From positions 17,549,376 to 17,613,375 of the forward strand of contig OY726571.1 in NCBI GenBank assembly GCA_963383645.1: 64,000 bases of DNA. Reading direction: 5' to 3'. This DNA comes from Muscardinus avellanarius. Lineage: Eukaryota > Chordata > Mammalia > Rodentia > Gliridae. The stretch's first letter is position 1; each line of letters starts with the position of its first letter. Made by a program: the position numbers and the translations under genes. Positions 60,010 to 64,000 of the stretch are shown in pieces. The notes beneath the pieces are model-generated. The model was given only the letters and a program-made list of their open reading frames with translations. It made no database searches and had not been told where the DNA came from.

Positions 60010-60989
60010 TATCTTAACCTGCAGGGAAATAAGCCCTTCTAATGTTATTCACATCTATAGCTGAATTCTTGCTCCTGGGCTGACTGGACAACTTATAGCA
60101 TTCTCTGGGCCACGTGATTCACATGAAACACATATACATGCGTTATAAAGTAGCTTCAATTTTTATAAAAACAATGTCAAAAACCAGTGTACAGCAAAAA
60201 TATTTGCTTACTCCTAAATAGAACACAAACAGCTTAAATAATTGAGCATACTATGAAAAATTTAAAATATTTGCTCTGCTTAAAATGGCCTCATTTATGC
60301 CTACTGGCATGGATATCCCTATAAGTCTTTTTCAACATCATGCTATTTTGAAGATGAATGTTTTTGGATAAAAAGTTCAAGAAAGCAATCTCATAGCTGC
60401 GAAGCGTCTATATGTTGAAATCTCTTCATGTACAATTCTCAGTAAAGTTAATGTGGTCTTCCTCCCTAAAGGCCCCAGAAACCCCACTGATCTATCAGTT
60501 CACGGGCTGTTTCTGCATCTGACTTTCAGTCTTGAATTGTCCTGCTGAGTCAGACAATTTGAAAACAAATGAGAGCCAACTGCAGAGGATATCTTTCTGA
60601 TGTAAAAATCTGACCTTAACCTAAACCTTGTATCCTTCTGTCAGGATGCTAACAGTTCACCAAATTTGCATCGGACAATTTAAGGTCCCACATGTTTCTC
60701 ACTCAGATTTCCTCCACTATTTTTTGTCTAAGCCAGAATGAGCAAAAGACTCAATCGTCTTTTTAAATCTCCTTTTTTTTTTTTTTTTTTAAAAAAGGAT
60801 AAGTCATTATTCTACAAAAAAGAAAGGGAAGAAGAAGAAATTGAATTCTAGAACAGCATTCAAACTCAGATACTTCTGCAATATTCTCCTACCCACCTTT
60901 TCTCATTTTATCACCTTATATCCAAAAAGATATAACAGTATAAATAAATTTACATCTTCAGGGTAGGTCACATACAGTCATGTGCATGT

Positions 60990-60990
<1 letters not shown>
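60010..60990. other. Intron downstream of the cassette exon
   Basis: No named repeat except a T/A tract at 60771-60795. In transcript sense this is the first kilobase after the cassette-exon donor and its UG repeat. Confidence 0.4.

Positions 60991-60991
<1 letters not shown>

Positions 60992-61025
<34 letters not shown>
60992..61025 (-). promoter_or_regulatory. UG repeat 66 nt downstream of the cassette-exon donor
   Basis: A (CA)n tract on the plus strand is transcribed as (UG)n in MARCHF1 pre-mRNA, starting about 66 nt after the weak GTCAGT donor. UG repeats are known binding sites for TDP-43 and CELF-family splicing regulators. A regulatory role here is inference only; the tract may be an ordinary microsatellite. 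Confidence 0.4.
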
Positions 61026-61027
<2 letters not shown>

Positions 61028-61092
61028 ACACCTAAATCACAGCAGGAAAAATATGTTTGGGTGACATCAAGTCTCTCTCTAGAGCAACTGAC

Positions 61093-61821
61093 CTGCACAC
61101 TTCTAAATGATCAGAACCATCATCATAGGTGGCAGGAGGCTGCTGAACAGAGCTATTCACCCGGAGCCCTGTATGTTCCACAAACTGGCTGTCTTCTGTA
61201 ACTGCCAGTATTTCAGTGCTGGAATCTGAAAATCTTTTCTTGAGTGTTTCCTTTTGCCTAAAACTATTCAGGAGTTGAGGATCTCCGTGATGGTGCTTGG
61301 AGGGGGTTTTCATCTCAAAGGCTCCTCTGGGCAGAGAAGGACTGCACTCTTGGTACCTTACGACTTTTCCTCTGTAGAGGTTTGAAGAGCAACTCTCACA
61401 CTCCACCAGCTCCTGCTGCTTTTCCCCTTTGGATCCCAGATCCACAAGTTCAATGCCATTAGAAGACCCAGCCAGGCTTCCACATGGCTGCTTGATATTA
61501 CTTCTCCTTCTTCGTGACAGTCTGAATTTAACCTGGGCTCTCCTTTTTGCCTGAATCCAATGACTCTCATCTGCAGAAGATGACTCTGAGGAATCTGTGT
61601 AAAGTTCCCTCCATCTGGGACTTGCGATCTGGAGGTGAAAGTCACTTTTCCTCCCTTTCATTTGTTCTTCTGCATGCTCGTATCTCTCAGAGGCCCTTCT
61701 CCTCCTCCTAGGCTTCTGGCTTACTGGCTTCTTACCAGACTCCTTCCTAGCAGGGCTCAGCACCATGACAGGGGTGCAGTGCTCAAATGCATCTTCTGAC
61801 ATTTCATGCAAGATGGAAGAT
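61093..61821 (-). CDS. MARCHF1: MARCHF1 long-isoform cassette exon (729 nt, phase 2-2), basic and serine-rich insert
   Basis: A good acceptor (TTGCCTGTTGCTTGTCTAG) opens a continuous frame that ends ...DHLEVC-AG at donor GTCAGT. The exon is 243 codons' worth of sequence and is symmetric (phase 2-2), so it can be skipped without a frameshift. Joined to the 80-nt exon it makes ...DICR-SSILHEMSED..., and joined to the RING exon it makes ...[12 protein letters not shown]... It therefore restores the first RING cysteine itself. The insert looks disordered. It has a basic run KPRRRRR near residue 37, an acidic serine patch SSESSSADES near 77-86, a second basic cluster SRRRRSN near 102-108, HHH near the middle of its second half, and no membrane segment. 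The intronic flanks are also open in this frame, so the visible 348-residue open frame overstates the exon. MARCHF1 and its paralogue MARCHF8 are known to have long isoforms with an insert before the RING; assigning this exon to that isoform is inference. An internal ATG (HE-M-SED) could serve as a start if an alternative promoter exists. Confidence 0.87.
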
Positions 61822-62105
61822 CTAGACAAGCAACAGGCAAAGGATGGGGAATGGGAATGGAGAGGAAAGTCGTGGAAAGACAGAGAGAGGGAGAGAATGA
61901 TGAAAATAACAGCATGACCAGAAGTTGGCAAATAAAGATCAACAAGAAAATGCACTAAGACCAAAAAAAAAATAAAATAAAGCTGGTGTAAATTGCTAGG
62001 GATGATATAAAGCAGAAGCAAGAGACACAGGTTTTCAGAATTTAAAGCAAAAATACAAAAGACTGGTCTAGGAGACATTGACGAGGACGTCGACTCAGCA
62101 CTTAC

Positions 62106-62185
62106 CTGCAGATGTCCTGAGTGGATGGACAGACAGACAACCTCGACTGGCTCCTGGGCGCTGTCCCCGTCGTTGGGCTGCTTGC
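62106..62185 (-). CDS. MARCHF1: MARCHF1 coding exon (80 nt) just upstream of the RING-CH domain; partial gene
   Basis: The minus strand reads an acceptor (TTGTTTCTCCAG), 26 codons from [16 protein letters not shown] to STQDIC, then two bases (AG) of a split Arg codon, then donor GTAAGT. This matches the end of the cytoplasmic N-terminal region of vertebrate MARCHF1, an E3 ubiquitin ligase of endosomes and lysosomes that ubiquitinates MHC class II and CD86 in antigen-presenting cells. The final Cys is the first zinc ligand of the C4HC3 RING-CH domain, so this exon supplies one ligand. The exon enters in phase 0 and leaves in phase 2, which fits both downstream exons. The donor is near consensus. 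If the following 284-nt intron is retained, the frame meets TAA immediately after the Arg codon. The first coding exon (N-terminus with the start codon) is not in the window. Seen: frame and splice sites. Known: family match. Very sure. Confidence 0.95.
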
Positions 62186-62754
62186 CTGGAGAAACAAGTT
62201 AGACAATTTGGCATCTTGGTTAAGGTAATACACGGTCGATATCTTGCTTTTTTTCCACATATTTAAAAAATTACAGCAACCGTGGCTGCCAGTCATGTTG
62301 CTCGTGGTGCAGCTCACAGAATATAGGAAGTCGGTGGGCTCGTTTTGCAAAAGTAAAACTTCTTTGAGGAACTTGGAACAGCTGATGTACTGTACCACTC
62401 GGCTGTTGCTTCATTTATGAGAAGAGGATTCCACAAGTTTCTGTTCTATGTACTATAAACATTTGAGTGGAACAGCTCCATTTGCCTAGGAAACAAATGG
62501 CTAACCCTTGAAAATCCTATGAAATAAAAGGCTAAGATGCCATTATGTGATTAAGATGATAATTATCTGGCAAGTCTAAATAATCAAATAGCCACAAGAC
62601 TGCTAGATCCTACCTTGAGTTACCATCAAGGCCTCATGAGACATATTTGGAGACACTTGGTACTATTTCAGAGCTGTACTTACCACCATTATTAGTCCAC
62701 CAGTGAAACTAATCACATCTATCTATTGCAATGCTATTGACCTTTTGTTGTGTA

Positions 62755-63061
62755 CGTGTGGTACAGGGGCATTCTACATCCAAGCTACACTCCCAGCCTT
62801 ATTTTTTATTCTTTATTTTGAATCAGGGTCTCACTGAATTGCAAAGGGCCTCACTAAGCAGTAGCTGAGCCGGACGTGGTGGTGCATGCTTGTAATCCCT
62901 GTGCTTGGGAGGCTGAGACAGGAGGATCACGCAGGTTGGAAGCCAGCCTCGCTGGCTTAAGAGACCCTGTTTCCAAATAAAAATAATAAAAAAAAATAGG
63001 TCTGGGAGTGTAGCCCGGAGGCAGAAGGGCTTCCAGGAACCTCAGTACCCAGAACCACCAA

Positions 63062-63109
<48 letters not shown>

Positions 63110-63198
63110 TAGTAGCTGAGGCCATCTGTGAACCGTGATCCTCCTGTCTCAGCCTCCTGAATGCTGGGATTACAAGCGTGCACCACCACACCCTACTT
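62755..63198 (-). mobile_element. Antisense SINE split by a younger sense SINE
   Basis: Tail-side part 62755-62869 (GGGGCATTCTACATCCAAGC ... AGTAGCTGAG) and head-side part 63111-63198 (AGTAGCTGAGGCCATCTGTG ... GCACCACCACACCCTACT). Confidence 0.9.
62870..63110 (+). mobile_element. Young-subfamily SINE with (TAA)n, nested in a SINE
   Basis: CCGGACGTGGTGGTGCATGC, GGGCTTCCAGGAACCTCAG, then (TAA)n at 63062-63108. The 10-bp duplication AGTAGCTGAG lies at 62860-62869 and 63111-63120. Confidence 0.93.
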
Positions 63199-63199
63199 G

Positions 63200-64000
63200 C
63201 TATTTACTTTTTGTGTGTTTTAATCTGGTGGCCTACTGAGCTTGAGAATGTGAGCCAGGAATAATTAAGATTATTGGCACAAAACCGAACACAGCTTCCT
63301 GCTTTGAAACACAATGCTTTCACAACCTCTTCACACTGCTGTGCTAAGTACCAATGATGGTGATAAAGGTGATAAGAGTTAGGAAGCATTGATAATTTAC
63401 TATGTATGTTGTGCTGCCATTTTATGCTGGGCCTTTACATGCCATTCCTAATCCTCATAATACTTTCACGTGCATGAAAAAAATTACAGTTTTGAGTATG
63501 TATTTTATGTCAGTCGTTATTTTAGTTCATTTTCCTAAACTCAATTAACATATTAAATGTATGTGGTGAAAATATAATTTTACGGTGCAGTTGAGAAAAC
63601 TGAGAAATTGAGGCAGTTTCCTCAATGATAGGTGGAGGGAGACTTGATACTGTCTTCTATCCTTTTATCCACCAGCAGTCCAGCTTCTCTACACCAGAGG
63701 AAACCACGGGAGTTTTAAGTATGGAAAGACTCAGGCCTGTCTGACTGTACAGATGAGAAGCGTGATTTAGTCATCAAGAAAACTACTGAATAGAAAAATT
63801 AACCCCCAATTGTAAAGTAGTTCTCGAAAATACCATAGTAGATATATGGGAATCGTCCCACACCAAGACTAAGTGACCCAGAGAAAGAGAGACTAATTTT
63901 AACTCAAGAGGAAAAAAAAAGTTGGAAGAGAAAGTATAGTAGGCTGAATAACGGTCCTCTAAAGATGTTTATATTCTAACATCTGGACTTCACGTATGTT
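63200..64000. other. Intron at the window edge
   Basis: No exon or named repeat. The first MARCHF1 coding exon is not here. Confidence 0.45.

Larger units (their letters stand above)
1..64000 (-). other. MARCHF1: MARCHF1 gene body (internal part)
   Basis: All three coding exons are on the minus strand in the expected order, so transcription runs from high to low coordinates across the whole window. Introns seen: 284 nt (61822-62105), 28.9 kb (32185-61092), more than 1.8 kb upstream of 62185 and more than 32 kb downstream of 32004. MARCHF1 is known to be a very large gene, which fits. No start codon exon, stop codon, poly(A) site or promoter of the gene is visible. Confidence 0.9.

Noticed and set aside
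61032..62078. A single 348-residue gene on the minus strand
   Set aside because: Only 61093-61821 is exon; the rest is intron that happens to be open. Clear acceptor and donor sites and the phase match to the RING exon decide this.
62102..62398. A 98-residue gene on the minus strand
   Set aside because: Only the last 26 codons match MARCHF1; the upstream part is intron read through the acceptor.

Overview
The window is vertebrate nuclear DNA from a rodent, most likely a sciuromorph (squirrel, mountain beaver or dormouse lineage). The evidence is the dominant SINE: a dimer with a 7SL/B1-like left part (GTGGCGCACGC ... GGTTCGAAGCC) fused to an ID-like right part (GGGTGTAGCTCAGAGGTAGAATGCCCC...), ending in CAGTACC-A(n). 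I count more than 35 copies. L1, L2, MaLR, MER5-type and MIR remnants and many microsatellites fill the rest. There are no bacterial-style genes, CRISPR arrays or phage modules.

The only gene I can support is MARCHF1 (membrane-associated RING-CH E3 ubiquitin ligase 1), on the minus strand, with the window lying inside it. Three coding exons are visible. In transcript order they are an 80-nt exon (62185-62106, N-terminal cytoplasmic segment ending DIC-R), a 729-nt phase 2-2 cassette exon (61821-61093, a basic, serine-rich insert) and the 181-nt RING-CH exon (32184-32004). The 80-nt and 729-nt exons both end in TGC-AG, and the RING exon starts with G. Either route therefore supplies the first zinc-ligand cysteine and a split Arg codon, and keeps the frame. 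The first coding exon lies upstream of the window (above 64000). The transmembrane and C-terminal exons were not found and should lie below position 1.

Layout: 1-32 kb is the intron downstream of the RING exon. It holds SINEs, a 1.8-kb antisense L1, an L2 fragment, two L1 copies with inverted 5' parts, a 359-bp solo retroviral LTR and a 42-bp minisatellite grown inside an L1 tail. 32-61 kb is the 28.9-kb intron between the RING exon and the cassette exon, with MaLR LTRs, MER5-type DNA transposons, L1, SINEs and two local duplications. 61-62.2 kb is the exon cluster. 62.2-64 kb is intron with a SINE-in-SINE insertion.

I found no new multi-gene system. The best leads are the design of the cassette exon (strong competing donor, weak own donor, UG repeat just downstream), the higher-order minisatellite in an L1 tail, and a set of dated nested insertions that mark one SINE subfamily as youngest.
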